Shown here in pieces: positions 1 through 10,176 of a DNA stretch of 64,000 bases. The position numbers were made by a program, and so were the translations under genes. The stretch is from JAYWGN01 sp043778255. GTDB lineage: Bacteria; Bacteroidota; Bacteroidia; Chitinophagales; Chitinophagaceae. The first letter of the stretch is position 1; each line of letters begins with the position of its first letter. The notes under the pieces were generated by a model. The model made no database searches. It saw nothing but the letters and a program-made list of their open reading frames with translations, and was not told where the DNA came from. The stretch spans positions 62,001 to 126,000 of the forward strand of contig JAYWGN010000057.1 in assembly GCA_043778255.1 (NCBI GenBank), given 5' to 3'.

Positions 1-578
1 TTCATTTGGTTCCAACCTACATTACCCACACAATGATCTACATATAATAGGCCTGTACTTGGGCTTTCAAACTGATTAGCCATAGCTACATAGCCTGGCA
101 TAAATGTACCGGTATAATTTTTTCTTTCTACAAATAAATGCACCGTATCGCCATAAGTATGTATGCCGCTTATAACTACTTGCCCAGTAGCATCCGTAGT
201 GGTAGTAGGTTGTAAGTAGCTTGTAGCACCACGTTTGGTAGTTTCGTGCCAAGCACTTGTAGCATCATCTACTTTTAGTGCTAACACCTTTACACCATCA
301 CCATGCTTGGCAATATGTTCGGCTATTGTACCTTCATTTTTAAGTGGTGTGGTTAATACAAAGGTTAATTTATGTTGCTGTATTACATAGCTTACTTTAT
401 CTTTTACACCAGATTCGGGACCAGCATAAGCAAGGCTCTGAAAGCCAAATGCAGTACGGTAAAAGTGTGCAGCTTGCTTAGCATTGCCAACATAAAACTC
501 CACATAATCAGTACCGTGTAAGGGCAAAAAATCGGTTGTTGTATTTGAAACATCACTTTGCAATAATTCGGGTAGCAT
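1..578 (-). CDS. hppD: 4-hydroxyphenylpyruvate dioxygenase, N-terminal part
   Basis: Partial gene that runs off the left edge; about 192 codons of an expected 360-380 are present. The enzyme converts 4-hydroxyphenylpyruvate to homogentisate in tyrosine breakdown. The visible N-terminal part has the family pattern DYVEFYVGNAKQAAHFY near residue 25, the stretch FGFQSLAYAGPE, and a DHCVGNV segment near residue 183 whose His fits the first iron ligand of the second vicinal-oxygen-chelate half. The start is the ATG at 576-578 (minus). It is divergent from purK, with about 170 bp of AT-rich shared upstream sequence. The catalytic C-terminal half cannot be checked. Confidence 0.9.
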   Translation of the reverse strand, partial: MLPELLQSDVSNTTTDFLPLHGTDYVEFYVGNAKQAAHFYRTAFGFQSLAYAGPESGVKDKVSYVIQQHKLTFVLTTPLKNEGTIAEHIAKHGDGVKVLALKVDDATSAWHETTKRGATSYLQPTTTTDATGQVVISGIHTYGDTVHLFVERKNYTGTFMPGYVAMANQFESPSTGLLYVDHCVGNVGWNQM

Positions 579-749
579 ATTATCTTAATTTTATAAAGCG
601 TAAAGGTATAATATTGCTCATATACTATTTTTAATATTATTTATAATTAAATGCTTTTGAAAGTAGTAATAATAAAGTTAAATGGCTATTTTTATTTATA
701 ATAAAATAAAAAGGAAAATTAATTACATAAAAAATAAGTAGATACAATA

Positions 750-1880
750 ATGGTAAAATTAGGCATATTAGGTGGTGGGCAATTAGGGCGAATGTTGTTA
801 CAAGCTGCTGCAAACTACCCAGTAGAAACATATATATTAGAAAACGATGTAACTGCACCAGCAGCAAAATTATGTACACAATTTGTATTGGGCGATGTTA
901 CCAACTACAACGACGTATATAACTTTGGTATGTTGGTTGACGCCATAACCATTGAAATAGAAAATGTAAATATAGAAGCCTTAGAAAAATTAGAGACTGA
1001 AGGGAAAACAATAGTACCCAATACCACTACATTACGTACTATTAAAAACAAAATATTACAAAAGCAATACTATACCCACCACCAAATACCAACTGCTGCT
1101 TATGTAATTACTACCAGTAAAAATGATATAACAACACATAACACTATGTTGCCAGCTGTACATAAAATAGCCGAAGGTGGGTATGACGGTAAAGGGGTTA
1201 TAATGATTGCTACTATTGACGATTTGGATAAAGCATTTGATGCACCAGCTATACTTGAAAAAAAAATTACAATAAAAAAAGAAATAGCACAAATAATAGC
1301 CGTAGGGCTTGATGGGCAAATAGCCTTGTACCCACCTGTAGAAATGGTATTTGATAAATACCTTAACTTACTTGACTATCAAATATGCCCTGCAAATATA
1401 CCCGACAAAGTGCTTTGGAAAGTAGAAGCTATTGCAATGACGGTGGCAAAAAACTTTAATAGTGCAGGATTATTTGCCGTGGAAATGTTGATAGATGAAA
1501 ACGATGATGTATTAGTAAATGAGACAGCACCAAGGGTACACAATAGCGGACACCACACTATAGAAGCCCACTACAGTAGCCAGTTTGATATGTTGCTCCG
1601 TATAATGTTGCGGTACCCACTTGGCAACCCCGATGCTATACTACCTAGTGTAATGGTAAATATAATAGGAGCCGATAATTATAACGGAACTCCCGTATAT
1701 AATGGCTTGGCAGAAGTACTTAAAATAGGTGATGCCTTTGTACATATATATGGAAAACAACTAACAAAACCGGGTAGAAAAATGGGACATATTACTATAC
1801 TGAGTAAAGAAAAACAAGAGCTATTATTTCAGGCAAATAAAATAAAAAATACACTACAAGTTGTAGCTGCAGAGGACTAA
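750..1880 (+). CDS. purK: N5-carboxyaminoimidazole ribonucleotide synthase PurK
   Basis: ATP-grasp enzyme of purine synthesis; uses ATP and bicarbonate to turn AIR into N5-CAIR in the cytoplasm. At 376 residues it has normal family length. Visible hallmarks are GGGQLGR at 8-14, the ATP-grasp glycine-rich loop EGGYDGKGV at 142-150, and the metal and phosphate binding segment NETAPRVHNSGHHT at 257-270. It is followed 74 bp downstream by purE, the next enzyme, so the two probably form one transcription unit. The ATG is preceded by an AT-rich leader with no Shine-Dalgarno sequence, as is normal in Bacteroidota. Confidence 0.97.
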   Translation: MVKLGILGGGQLGRMLLQAAANYPVETYILENDVTAPAAKLCTQFVLGDVTNYNDVYNFGMLVDAITIEIENVNIEALEKLETEGKTIVPNTTTLRTIKNKILQKQYYTHHQIPTAAYVITTSKNDITTHNTMLPAVHKIAEGGYDGKGVIMIATIDDLDKAFDAPAILEKKITIKKEIAQIIAVGLDGQIALYPPVEMVFDKYLNLLDYQICPANIPDKVLWKVEAIAMTVAKNFNSAGLFAVEMLIDENDDVLVNETAPRVHNSGHHTIEAHYSSQFDMLLRIMLRYPLGNPDAILPSVMVNIIGADNYNGTPVYNGLAEVLKIGDAFVHIYGKQLTKPGRKMGHITILSKEKQELLFQANKIKNTLQVVAAED

Positions 1881-1954
1881 ATTTTTTATATTTTTTTACA
1901 AAAAAAAATAAATGAATACTTATAATAAATACTTATAAAAAGTAAAATAAATTA

Positions 1955-2476
1955 ATGAAAACTATACAACCAATAGTAGGCATAATAATGGGAAGTGATA
2001 GTGATTTGCCTATAATGCAAGATGCTGTAACCGTACTTAACCACTTTGCTATACCTTATGAACTTACTATAGTAAGTGCACACCGTACACCAAACCGTAT
2101 GTTGCAATATGCCGAAACCGCCACCAAAAGGGGATTACAAGTAATAATAGCTGGTGCAGGTGGTGCAGCACACTTGCCAGGTATGGTAGCAAGTATTACA
2201 CCAGTGCCTGTAATTGGTGTACCTATAAAAAGTAGTAATAGTATTGATGGGTGGGACTCCATATTATCCATACTGCAAATGCCCAATGGTGTACCAGTGG
2301 CTACTGTAGCACTTAATGCTGCAAAAAATGCAGGTATATTAGCTGCACAAATAATAGGTAGCCATAATGCAGCATTGCAAAAAAAAATAGCCACCTACAA
2401 AAATAATATGGCTAAAGAAGTGGAAAAAAAAGTGCAGCATTTAAAAAAAGATTTCCCTAATAATTTTGATGTATAG
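1955..2476 (+). CDS. purE: N5-carboxyaminoimidazole ribonucleotide mutase PurE (class I)
   Basis: Converts N5-CAIR, the PurK product, to CAIR. The 173-residue protein shows class I PurE hallmarks: GSDSD at 13-17, the catalytic SAHRTP segment at 41-46, and the GAGGAAHLPGM loop near residue 67. The presence of purK directly upstream supports the two-step class I route rather than the class II AIR carboxylase. The C-terminus carries a short Lys-rich extension (KEVEKKVQHLKKDF). An M14 peptidase gene starts 36 bp downstream on the same strand and may be co-transcribed. Confidence 0.97.
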   Translation: MKTIQPIVGIIMGSDSDLPIMQDAVTVLNHFAIPYELTIVSAHRTPNRMLQYAETATKRGLQVIIAGAGGAAHLPGMVASITPVPVIGVPIKSSNSIDGWDSILSILQMPNGVPVATVALNAAKNAGILAAQIIGSHNAALQKKIATYKNNMAKEVEKKVQHLKKDFPNNFDV

Positions 2477-2511
2477 ACCATAAAAAATTTTGTTATTGCA
2501 AACCATTTACA

Positions 2512-4230
2512 ATGAATAAATATTTACCTTTTATATTATTTTTTATTGGGCAAAATGCTTTTGCCCAAATAACCCCTTACGAAAAGGGAAACAAATTAGT
2601 AACTACTACCTACACCGAAGCAATAGCATTTTACCAAAAAATAGACCAACAAAGTACCCAAGTAAAAATGCTTACAATGGGTACCACCGATGCTAACGAA
2701 CCTTTGCATTTGGTACTAGTAAGTAGCAACGGAAAGTTTGATGCAACACAGTGGCATAAAGAACATAAAACGGTACTACTTATTAATAACGGCATACACC
2801 CTGGCGAACCCGATGGTATAGATGCTTGTATGCTATTAGTAAGAGATATAGCTACAAAAAAAATAGTACTACCCTCCAATGTTTGCCTTGCCATAATACC
2901 TGTATATAATATTGGTGGTAGCCTTAACCGTAGTAAAAACTACAGGGTGGATCAGAATGGGCCAGAGGAATTTGGATTTAGAGGCAACTCACAAAACCTC
3001 GACCTTAACCGTGACTTTATAAAATGTGATAGCAGAGAAGCTAGAAGTTTTGCTGAAATATTTCACCTATTAGACCCCGATATATTTGTAGATAACCATG
3101 TTAGCAATGGTGCCGATTACCAACACGTAATGACACTGATAGCCACTCAACATAATAAATTGGGTGGCGGAATGGATACTTACTTGAACACCATTTTTAA
3201 AAACGGCATTTATAATAATATGGCACAGTATGGTTATAATTTAGTGCCTTATGTTAACTTTTTTGGCGAAACTCCAGAGCAAGGGTGGACAGAATTCTAT
3301 GACTCGCCAAGATATAGTACGGGCTACACTACACTATGGCATACATTTGGGTTTGTACCCGAAACACACATGCTAAAGCCTTACTACCAAAGGGTTGATG
3401 CTACTTACAAACTTATGCAAAGCTTTATAAACTTTAGCACTACCAATGGTTTACAACTACAACAAATAAGAGCAGTAGCCAAGGCCGAAGACCTCACCAA
3501 AAAAACATTTACCATAGATTGGGTGTTGGATAAAACGGTAGTAGATAGTATAACATTTATGGGGTATGAAAGTGGAAAAAAGCCAAGTTTGTTAACTGGG
3601 CAGGACAGATTGTATTATAATAGAACGAAACCATTTACCAAAAAAATACCTTTTTATAATAACTATGTAACCAATATAGAAGTAGCCAAACCATTAGCCT
3701 ACATAATACCTCAAGGTTGGTGGAAGGTAATTGAATTACTTAAAATTAATCAGGTGAAGATGTATCAATTTAAAAAAGATGACCTTTTAAATGTGGGTTA
3801 TTATAACATATTGGAGTATAAAGCCAATGCAACACCCTACGAAAACCACCACAGTAATGGTACTATAAAAGTAACCAAAAGTACTAAAATGGTACAGTTT
3901 AGAAAAGGTGATTATTACATTCCGCTTAACCAAAATGCTAACAGATTTTTGATAGAAACCCTTGAGCCACAAGCTAAAGATAGCTACTTTGCTTGGAACT
4001 TTTTTGACGGAATACTAGGGCAAAAAGAAGGCTATAGCGATTATGTATTTGAAGAAACTGCCTTACAAATATTAAAAGAAAATGAAGGCTTAAAAAATGC
4101 CTTTGAAGCTAAAAAACAAACGGACCAAAAGTTTGCAAAGGATGGAGCAGCACAGTTAGATTATATTTATAAAAACTCCAAATACTTTGAGCCTGCTTAT
4201 ATGCAATACCCTGTGTATAGTGTGTATTAG
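2512..4230 (+). CDS. secreted M14-family zinc carboxypeptidase-like protein
   Basis: Predicted exported metallopeptidase of 572 residues. An N-terminal signal peptide ends near AFAQ (residues 16-19). The M14 zinc site is visible: H96-P-G-E99 (HxxE) and H196 in DNHVSNG. The substrate-carboxylate-binding pair N166-R167 lies in LDLNRDF, and E284 in FVPETHM fits the catalytic glutamate. The C-terminal half (from about 320) is an extra domain without a recognised motif. The natural substrate is unknown; the family includes both peptide and peptidoglycan carboxypeptidases. It is convergent with the M1 aminopeptidase, with a hairpin terminator between them. Confidence 0.85.
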   Translation: MNKYLPFILFFIGQNAFAQITPYEKGNKLVTTTYTEAIAFYQKIDQQSTQVKMLTMGTTDANEPLHLVLVSSNGKFDATQWHKEHKTVLLINNGIHPGEPDGIDACMLLVRDIATKKIVLPSNVCLAIIPVYNIGGSLNRSKNYRVDQNGPEEFGFRGNSQNLDLNRDFIKCDSREARSFAEIFHLLDPDIFVDNHVSNGADYQHVMTLIATQHNKLGGGMDTYLNTIFKNGIYNNMAQYGYNLVPYVNFFGETPEQGWTEFYDSPRYSTGYTTLWHTFGFVPETHMLKPYYQRVDATYKLMQSFINFSTTNGLQLQQIRAVAKAEDLTKKTFTIDWVLDKTVVDSITFMGYESGKKPSLLTGQDRLYYNRTKPFTKKIPFYNNYVTNIEVAKPLAYIIPQGWWKVIELLKINQVKMYQFKKDDLLNVGYYNILEYKANATPYENHHSNGTIKVTKSTKMVQFRKGDYYIPLNQNANRFLIETLEPQAKDSYFAWNFFDGILGQKEGYSDYVFEETALQILKENEGLKNAFEAKKQTDQKFAKDGAAQLDYIYKNSKYFEPAYMQYPVYSVY

Positions 4231-4252
4231 TAGCTAGTATAATAATAAAAAA

Positions 4253-4286
4253 AAGCCCAACTTTTATGATTATAAAAGTTGGGCTT
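4253..4286. terminator. bidirectional intrinsic terminator
   Basis: A perfect 15-bp inverted repeat (AAGCCCAACTTTTAT at 4253-4267, its complement at 4272-4286) with a 4-nt loop. It lies between the convergent M14 and M1 peptidase genes and has an A-run on the left side, giving a T-run for minus transcripts. Confidence 0.85.
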
Positions 4287-4306
4287 CTTGTAAAAGGTTT
4301 ATTATT

Positions 4307-6748
4307 TTATTTTAATTTATCAGCTATATAAGTTTCTATATCGGCACCTTGTGCTTTGCCAATTGGTGTTAGCATTGCTTTTATTTGTGGTGCTATCATT
4401 TCTTGAAAGCTTGCTGGTATTTTATTTTTAAATCCAAGTATTACATCAATACCTTTTTTAACTAAAGTACTATTTTTTATTTTAGCTAAGTACCCTGCAA
4501 AGCCAGTTAAGGCATTAAATGTTTGTTGGCTTAAGCCTCCTTTTTCAATTTTTGCGGCTAAGTAATCAAAGTCCGACTCATCGGCTTTATCGGTTATTAA
4601 TTTAGTAACCGATGCACCTAAAGCACCTTTTGCATCAGCTGTATATTTTTTGGCCATAGTGTATGCCTCAGTAGGGTTAAGGCTAGCTAAGCCCTCTAAT
4701 GCAGCTCCAGCAAGGCTATAGCTAATAGCATTTACATTTTGTGTAAATAAAGGCTTATACTTTTCATTTTTTTCTTTACCTAATATTTTTAAAGCAGTAG
4801 CTTTTGTTTTGTTATCTTTTTCGGTTGCTGCTAATTTTTCAACGGCAGCTATAAAGCCAGTTCGGTCGGTAAGTCCATTTATTTTACCTAAGGTTAGGTT
4901 TCTTAATCCTTCAAAATTATCAGTTAGGCCTAAGGCTAATTCGGGTAATTTGTTTTTGGCAAAATAATCAATTGCTTCTTTTTTGGCAATAAAGTTTTTA
5001 TTGTTTTTATACTGTACTAAATACTCATCGGTAGTTTTAGTTTCTTTACGTTCGGCAAGTAATACACGGTCGCCATCTACATCAACTAACTGAGGTTTTG
5101 TTGGTGCATTTATATAAAATGTTTCATTTAGTTTACTTGTCCATACAGTTGTTCTTGTTTTTGTCCCGTTGCTATACACATCAATATCGAGTGGCAGTTT
5201 AAATATTTTTTCACTCTTTTGAGTTTGGTTAACCGTAACTTCTATTTGCTTTGTAACTTCGTTATAGGTATTACTCATTTCTAATTTCGGATGTCCACTC
5301 CCATAGTACCATTGGTTCCAATACCAGTTAAGATCCATACCCGTAACCTCCTCAAAAGCAAGCCTCAATTGAGCTGCTTCACCTGCTTTAAACTTGTTGG
5401 TGGTTAAGTATAAATTTAACGATTTAAAAAAAGCTTCGTCGCCTACATACTTACGTAACATGTGTAGTATACGACCACCTTTGTTATAACTTACACCATC
5501 AAACATATCCATTTCGGAGCTATAGTTATACCGTACTAAATTTTTCTTTTCGTTTCCACCAAATAGGTAGCCTTGCATATCTTGATAATGATGTTCGTCG
5601 GCAGCATCTTTACCATACTTATACTCCTCCCATAGGTATTCGCTATAGTTAGCAAAGCTTTCGTTAAGGGTAAGGTTGCTCCAACTTTCGGCAGTTACTA
5701 AGTCGCCAAACCATTGATGAAACAGTTCATGGGCAATTGTTTGCTCCCAACTATTACCATCGGCAAGTTCTCTATTATTTTGGTAGGCACTCTCTTGGTG
5801 TAGGGTGGCTGTAGTATTTTCCATAGCACCACTTACATAATCTCTACCTACTATTTGGCTGTACTTTTGCCAAGGATATTCCACCCCTAATTTAGTACTA
5901 AAAAATTTCATCATTTCACCTGTATTGCCAAATACACCTTTGGCAAATGGAGCTTGATCCTTTTCTACATAATAACTCACTTCTTTACCATTGTAAGGTG
6001 CATCTTTAATAATAGCAAAATCACCCACTCCTATAAAAAATAAATAAGGTGCATGTGGTAAGTCCATTTTCCAATAATCGGTTCTTGTGCCATCGGTATT
6101 TTTCTTTTCGCTTATTTTTAAGCCGTTGCTCAATGTTACATATTTTGCTGGCACAGTTAAGTAAAATTCGTTAGTAGTTTTTTGGTTGGTACTTTCTATT
6201 GTAGGGCACCATACACTTGTGGCTTCACTTTCGCCTTGTGTCCATATTTGTTGGGGCTTATTGCCATCTTCACCACGTGGGTTTATAAAGTATAACCCTT
6301 TAGTATCGGTAATAGCAGCACTAGCTATTGTTTCTACTTCATCGGGTTTACTTATATAGTCTATGTATATGGTATATTTTTCAGTAGCCTTAAATGTTTT
6401 GCCAAGGTTTATTTTTATTTGGTTGCCATTATACTTGTACATCAATTTTTGTTTGGCTGTACCATTCATTAAGGCTATTTCGTTAAGCTGCATACCTTTT
6501 GCATCGAGTGTGAGGCTATCGGTTTTATAAAAATGTGGTTGCAATGTAATCCATACTTTGCCTAATAGCCAACTTTTACTATAATCAAATTTGCACTCCA
6601 GCTTAGTATGTACAAGGTCATTAACCCTAGTATTACTTGCTCTGTATAGAGTTTTCCATGTGGTATCTTTTGGAGCTTCGGCACCCATTTGTGCTGTTAA
6701 TAGTAGGGCATTAGCTACTATTGAAAGCAGTAAAATAAACTTTTTCAT
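4307..6748 (-). CDS. secreted M1-family aminopeptidase
   Basis: Zinc aminopeptidase of 813 residues that removes N-terminal residues from peptides, exported by a signal peptide (MKKFILLLSIVANALLLTAQ). The substrate-binding GAMEN motif is at 307-311. The zinc site HELFH is at 340-344, with the third ligand E363 in NESFANY at the canonical spacing. The C-terminal third is helical, HEAT-like. The start ATG is followed by a typical KKF signal sequence. A -7 box lies about 30 bp upstream. It probably works in periplasmic or surface peptide scavenging. Confidence 0.94.
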   Translation of the reverse strand: MKKFILLLSIVANALLLTAQMGAEAPKDTTWKTLYRASNTRVNDLVHTKLECKFDYSKSWLLGKVWITLQPHFYKTDSLTLDAKGMQLNEIALMNGTAKQKLMYKYNGNQIKINLGKTFKATEKYTIYIDYISKPDEVETIASAAITDTKGLYFINPRGEDGNKPQQIWTQGESEATSVWCPTIESTNQKTTNEFYLTVPAKYVTLSNGLKISEKKNTDGTRTDYWKMDLPHAPYLFFIGVGDFAIIKDAPYNGKEVSYYVEKDQAPFAKGVFGNTGEMMKFFSTKLGVEYPWQKYSQIVGRDYVSGAMENTTATLHQESAYQNNRELADGNSWEQTIAHELFHQWFGDLVTAESWSNLTLNESFANYSEYLWEEYKYGKDAADEHHYQDMQGYLFGGNEKKNLVRYNYSSEMDMFDGVSYNKGGRILHMLRKYVGDEAFFKSLNLYLTTNKFKAGEAAQLRLAFEEVTGMDLNWYWNQWYYGSGHPKLEMSNTYNEVTKQIEVTVNQTQKSEKIFKLPLDIDVYSNGTKTRTTVWTSKLNETFYINAPTKPQLVDVDGDRVLLAERKETKTTDEYLVQYKNNKNFIAKKEAIDYFAKNKLPELALGLTDNFEGLRNLTLGKINGLTDRTGFIAAVEKLAATEKDNKTKATALKILGKEKNEKYKPLFTQNVNAISYSLAGAALEGLASLNPTEAYTMAKKYTADAKGALGASVTKLITDKADESDFDYLAAKIEKGGLSQQTFNALTGFAGYLAKIKNSTLVKKGIDVILGFKNKIPASFQEMIAPQIKAMLTPIGKAQGADIETYIADKLK

Positions 6749-6775
6749 TTTTGTTTTTTATTTTTTTATTGTTGG

Positions 6776-6783
6776 CAAATATA
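6776..6783 (-). promoter_or_regulatory. Bacteroidota -7 box of the M1 aminopeptidase gene
   Basis: On the minus strand the sequence reads TATATTTG, a match to the TAnnTTTG consensus of the Bacteroidota housekeeping sigma factor, 27 bp before the start codon. A TTTG that might act as -33 element lies farther upstream, but at slightly long spacing. Confidence 0.5.
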
Positions 6784-6935
6784 TGAAGCTACCTTATAAC
6801 CCTACTTGCAAAATAGGATAAGTGGTAATATAGCTATGTAGTAGTGGATTATGTGAAATGTTGTTGTGGTGGGGTGGGTGTTATGATTAAGTGATTATAT
6901 TCAATGATATTTGCCAATTTAATTTAACAAAAAAA

Positions 6936-6967
6936 AAGACCCACATTTAAGTAATGTAGATCTTTAT
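6936..6967 (-). terminator. intrinsic terminator of the PBP gene
   Basis: Read on the minus strand: AAAGATCTACATT, short loop, then AATGTGGGTCTTT and a run of T. The stem has a few mismatches but the T-tract is long. It is located 18 bp past the stop of the class A PBP gene. Confidence 0.7.
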
Positions 6968-6984
6968 TATACAATAGTCTTTCT

Positions 6985-9462
6985 CTAATAATCATTTTGC
7001 TTTGGCTTATCGGTAGGCTTGGTAGTTGGTGGCACTACCTTTGGTATTTCTTTGGGTTTGGTAGCGGGTGGTTTGTTTTTACCCGTATCTTTTTTATCGG
7101 GTGTGGGTGTAGGTGTGGGTATTATTGGGTTTTCGGTTGGTGGTAGGGTAGTGCCATTTTCTACATCATTATAGCTATTACTTTCGCCACCAAGTTGTTG
7201 GCCATTTTCATCTACATTATTATAATCCTGTGTACTCAAATCTATATTGCTACCGCCACTTGTACCTTCGTAAGTTTCATTGTCCTGAGGTATAGCATCG
7301 AGCATTGTTTGGTAATCGGTGGTGGAGTTGGCGTACATACTTGCAGGCTTTGTAAATACGGTATCTTTTTTTATACCTAATGTTTTGTCGGCCAATATTT
7401 TTCTAAAAAAGAATTTCCAAATTGGGGCAGCAGCTTTACCTCCTTGGTAAGCACCGCCATCGTTACTACGTATAAATCTATCATCGCAACCAACCCATAC
7501 ACCAGCTAATAATTGTGGTGTATAGCCTACAAACCAAAGGTCACTATTGTCATTGGTTGTACCCGTTTTGCCACCCATAGCTTTAATGCCTAACCCTTGC
7601 TTTAGCCCTTTGGCAGTGCCTTTGGTTACTGGGCCTTCCATTATTTGAGTCATTTTATAGGCAGTAGCTTCGCTCATTACATCTTTACGTTCAGGCATAA
7701 ATGACTTAATGAGGTTGCCATTTCTATCTTCTATTTTTGTAACAAAGTAGGGCTCCGTATTTACACCATTACCAGGAAACATAGTGTAAGCTCTTAGCAA
7801 TTGTAGCATCGGTATTTCATCGGCACCAAGGCATATTGAGGGGTAAGCATTTAGCTTTGCTGTAATGCCACATTTTTCTTCTAAAAAACTCTTAAACTTT
7901 TTAATGCCAACCCTATGCAATAAGTAGGCTGCCACACCATTGTAGGAGTAGGCTAAGCCTGTAGCTAATGTAGTAGCACCTTTGTTGCCTTGGTTAGGGT
8001 AATACCCATACCCCGGAAAATTTTGTGGTCCGTTACCCACTACAGAACTTCCCTCTAAGCCTTCCTCTACATTAAGCCCGTACAACATTGGCTTTATGCT
8101 TGAGCCTACTTGCCTTGCGGTGGTAACGTGGTCGTAGTTAAATCGTTTGTAATTAACCCCACCAACCCAAGCCTTTACCTCACCACTTGTGGGTTCCATT
8201 ACCATAAATGCAGTTTGCAATATTTGGCGGTGGTATTTAATACTGTCAATTGGCGTCATTGTTGTATCTTTCTCTCGCTGTGCATTCCAGCTAAATACTT
8301 TCATTTTTGTTTTGGTGTTAAATGCTTTAGTTACATCACTTTCTTTAGCACCTTGTTCCATCATTGTTTTATAACGTTCACTTTGTTTAATTGCTTTGTC
8401 CAATGTATTTTGGTTTTTTTTCCATTGGCTTTCAAATAGAGAACGGTTATTACTAAAGTTTTTTTGGTAGCTACTCAAATGCTCTGCCACAGCCTCTTCG
8501 GCATATATTTGCATTTTTGGGTTTATGGTTGTATATATTTTTAAGCCATCTTTAAATATGCTATAATTTCTACCATCGGGCTTTTTTATAGTTTTTAATT
8601 TTTCGTTAACGGTTACCCTTAGTACATCTCTAAAGTAAGGAGCTATACCTATAGCCCTGCTTTCTTTTTTGTAATGCAATTCTATAGCTTTTGCTTTAAG
8701 TGTATTGGCTTCAGCTACGCTAAATGCTTTTGTACCAATAAGTGTTGATACTTCAGTGTTTTCGGCCATTCTGTCCAATACTAGGTTACGACGGTCAATT
8801 GTTGCTTTTGGGTTTTTGCGGGGGTTAAATAGGGTAGGGTTATTAATCATTCCTACAAGTACAGCTGCTTCTTCTATGCTTACTCTATCTGGTTCTTTTT
8901 GAAAAAAAGTTTTAGCGGCATTTCTAATGCCAAATACATTATCGCTGTACTCCAATTGGTTGAGGTAAAGTGTTATTATTTCTTCTTTAGTAAAGTTTTT
9001 TTCGAGCCTTGTTGCTACTATCCATTCTTTCAATTTTTCTATTACTCTTTTTGATTTGTTAGAGGAGCCTTGGTTCAGCAAGTTTTTGGCTAACTGCTGT
9101 GTAATGGTACTACCACCACCTTGGCCTCCCATACTAGAAACGGCTCTAGCTAACGATTTGGCATCAATACCGCTATGAGTAAAGTACCTTTTATCTTCGG
9201 TGGCCAATAAAGCATATACAATGTTTTTACTAATATCATTATAGTTTACATAGCTACGGTTACCGTTATCTTCATAAAATTTTCCCATCAAACTACCATC
9301 TTCGGCATACACTTCGCCTGGCATAAAAGCGGAGGGATTTTCCAAATCGGCCAAGGTAGGCAAACTACCAAATGCACCAAAAGATGTAGCAGCAATAATG
9401 CCGATAACTAAAAAAAATCCTCCAAAAAATAGTATCCAAAGTATTCGTTTTGCTTTTTTCAT
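6985..9462 (-). CDS. class A penicillin-binding protein (PBP1A type)
   Basis: Bifunctional peptidoglycan synthase of 825 residues: GT51 glycosyltransferase plus transpeptidase, anchored by one N-terminal membrane helix (about 7-25). The glycosyltransferase glutamate is E89 in TEDKRYF, followed by GGSTITQQLAKNL (116-128). The transpeptidase has SSIK near 460, an SYNG (SxN-type) motif, and the KTG box in GGKTGTTND. The C-terminal tail (about the last 90 residues) is rich in Pro, Lys and Thr and probably disordered. It is followed by its own terminator. Confidence 0.95.
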   Translation of the reverse strand: MKKAKRILWILFFGGFFLVIGIIAATSFGAFGSLPTLADLENPSAFMPGEVYAEDGSLMGKFYEDNGNRSYVNYNDISKNIVYALLATEDKRYFTHSGIDAKSLARAVSSMGGQGGGSTITQQLAKNLLNQGSSNKSKRVIEKLKEWIVATRLEKNFTKEEIITLYLNQLEYSDNVFGIRNAAKTFFQKEPDRVSIEEAAVLVGMINNPTLFNPRKNPKATIDRRNLVLDRMAENTEVSTLIGTKAFSVAEANTLKAKAIELHYKKESRAIGIAPYFRDVLRVTVNEKLKTIKKPDGRNYSIFKDGLKIYTTINPKMQIYAEEAVAEHLSSYQKNFSNNRSLFESQWKKNQNTLDKAIKQSERYKTMMEQGAKESDVTKAFNTKTKMKVFSWNAQREKDTTMTPIDSIKYHRQILQTAFMVMEPTSGEVKAWVGGVNYKRFNYDHVTTARQVGSSIKPMLYGLNVEEGLEGSSVVGNGPQNFPGYGYYPNQGNKGATTLATGLAYSYNGVAAYLLHRVGIKKFKSFLEEKCGITAKLNAYPSICLGADEIPMLQLLRAYTMFPGNGVNTEPYFVTKIEDRNGNLIKSFMPERKDVMSEATAYKMTQIMEGPVTKGTAKGLKQGLGIKAMGGKTGTTNDNSDLWFVGYTPQLLAGVWVGCDDRFIRSNDGGAYQGGKAAAPIWKFFFRKILADKTLGIKKDTVFTKPASMYANSTTDYQTMLDAIPQDNETYEGTSGGSNIDLSTQDYNNVDENGQQLGGESNSYNDVENGTTLPPTENPIIPTPTPTPDKKDTGKNKPPATKPKEIPKVVPPTTKPTDKPKQNDY

Positions 9463-9601
9463 AATTATCTGTGTAACTTATTTAGTGCAATGCTACAAAT
9501 ATTTAGCCAAAATATTGCATTTTAAAAATAGTATAGTTTGTTAATGTGGGGAGCAAAAAGTATTATAGAAAAAAAGGTAGGTTGTTTTTTATAATTAAAA
9601 A

Positions 9602-10144
9602 TTATAAAACTCCCTCCTCACCTAAGCTATTTATAAGTTTGGTATCTACTACATAAGTATCAGTCCATTTATCGTGCCATGGTGCTATACCAAATGCACT
9701 AAAAGCCTCAAAAGGTACTATCCTACTTATGCTTCGCAAAAATGCTTTACCAAAGCCAATAGCCGAGCCATTGGCACGTATAACTTTACTACCCAATAAT
9801 GCTTTGGCTGGGGAGTAACCTAATAAACCCTCGGCAATAAAGTAGTAAAAAACTAAAGTTACACCAATCGAAATTCTAACTAAGTATTGGTTATCGTCTC
9901 TATCACCATAAAATGAACTGGAATAATTTTGCATTTGTAATTCCAAAAAATATCTAATAAATGAAAAACAAAAACATAAGATTAAAGCTAAATCAATAAC
10001 GTAATGAAAAAACCGTTTACCTGTGGAACAATTATTGTAAGTTAATTCAAGGTTTTCAGTTTTAAAAATTGTATCGTCTAAGTCTTGTATTTTACTTTGT
10101 TGTTCATATTCTTGTAAAGCTTTTTTGGTATATAATAATAGCAC
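9602..10144 (-). CDS. RDD-family membrane protein
   Basis: Small multi-spanning protein with the RDD-family pattern: a first helix after GKRFFHYVIDLALIL, a second helix, then the conserved segment SPAKALLGSKVI and ISRIVPFEAFS. Role is not known; RDD proteins are often linked to transport. The start given is the GTG at 10142-10144. However, the frame is open for about 60 nt further upstream and would add a hydrophobic helix (LITFIVIFALNF). The only candidate codon there is an ATT at 10202-10204, inside the end of the preceding gene. The N-terminus is therefore uncertain. Confidence 0.8.
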   Translation of the reverse strand: MLLLYTKKALQEYEQQSKIQDLDDTIFKTENLELTYNNCSTGKRFFHYVIDLALILCFCFSFIRYFLELQMQNYSSSFYGDRDDNQYLVRISIGVTLVFYYFIAEGLLGYSPAKALLGSKVIRANGSAIGFGKAFLRSISRIVPFEAFSAFGIAPWHDKWTDTYVVDTKLINSLGEEGVL

Positions 10145-10176
10145 AAAATTTAGGGCAAATATTACAATAAAAGTTA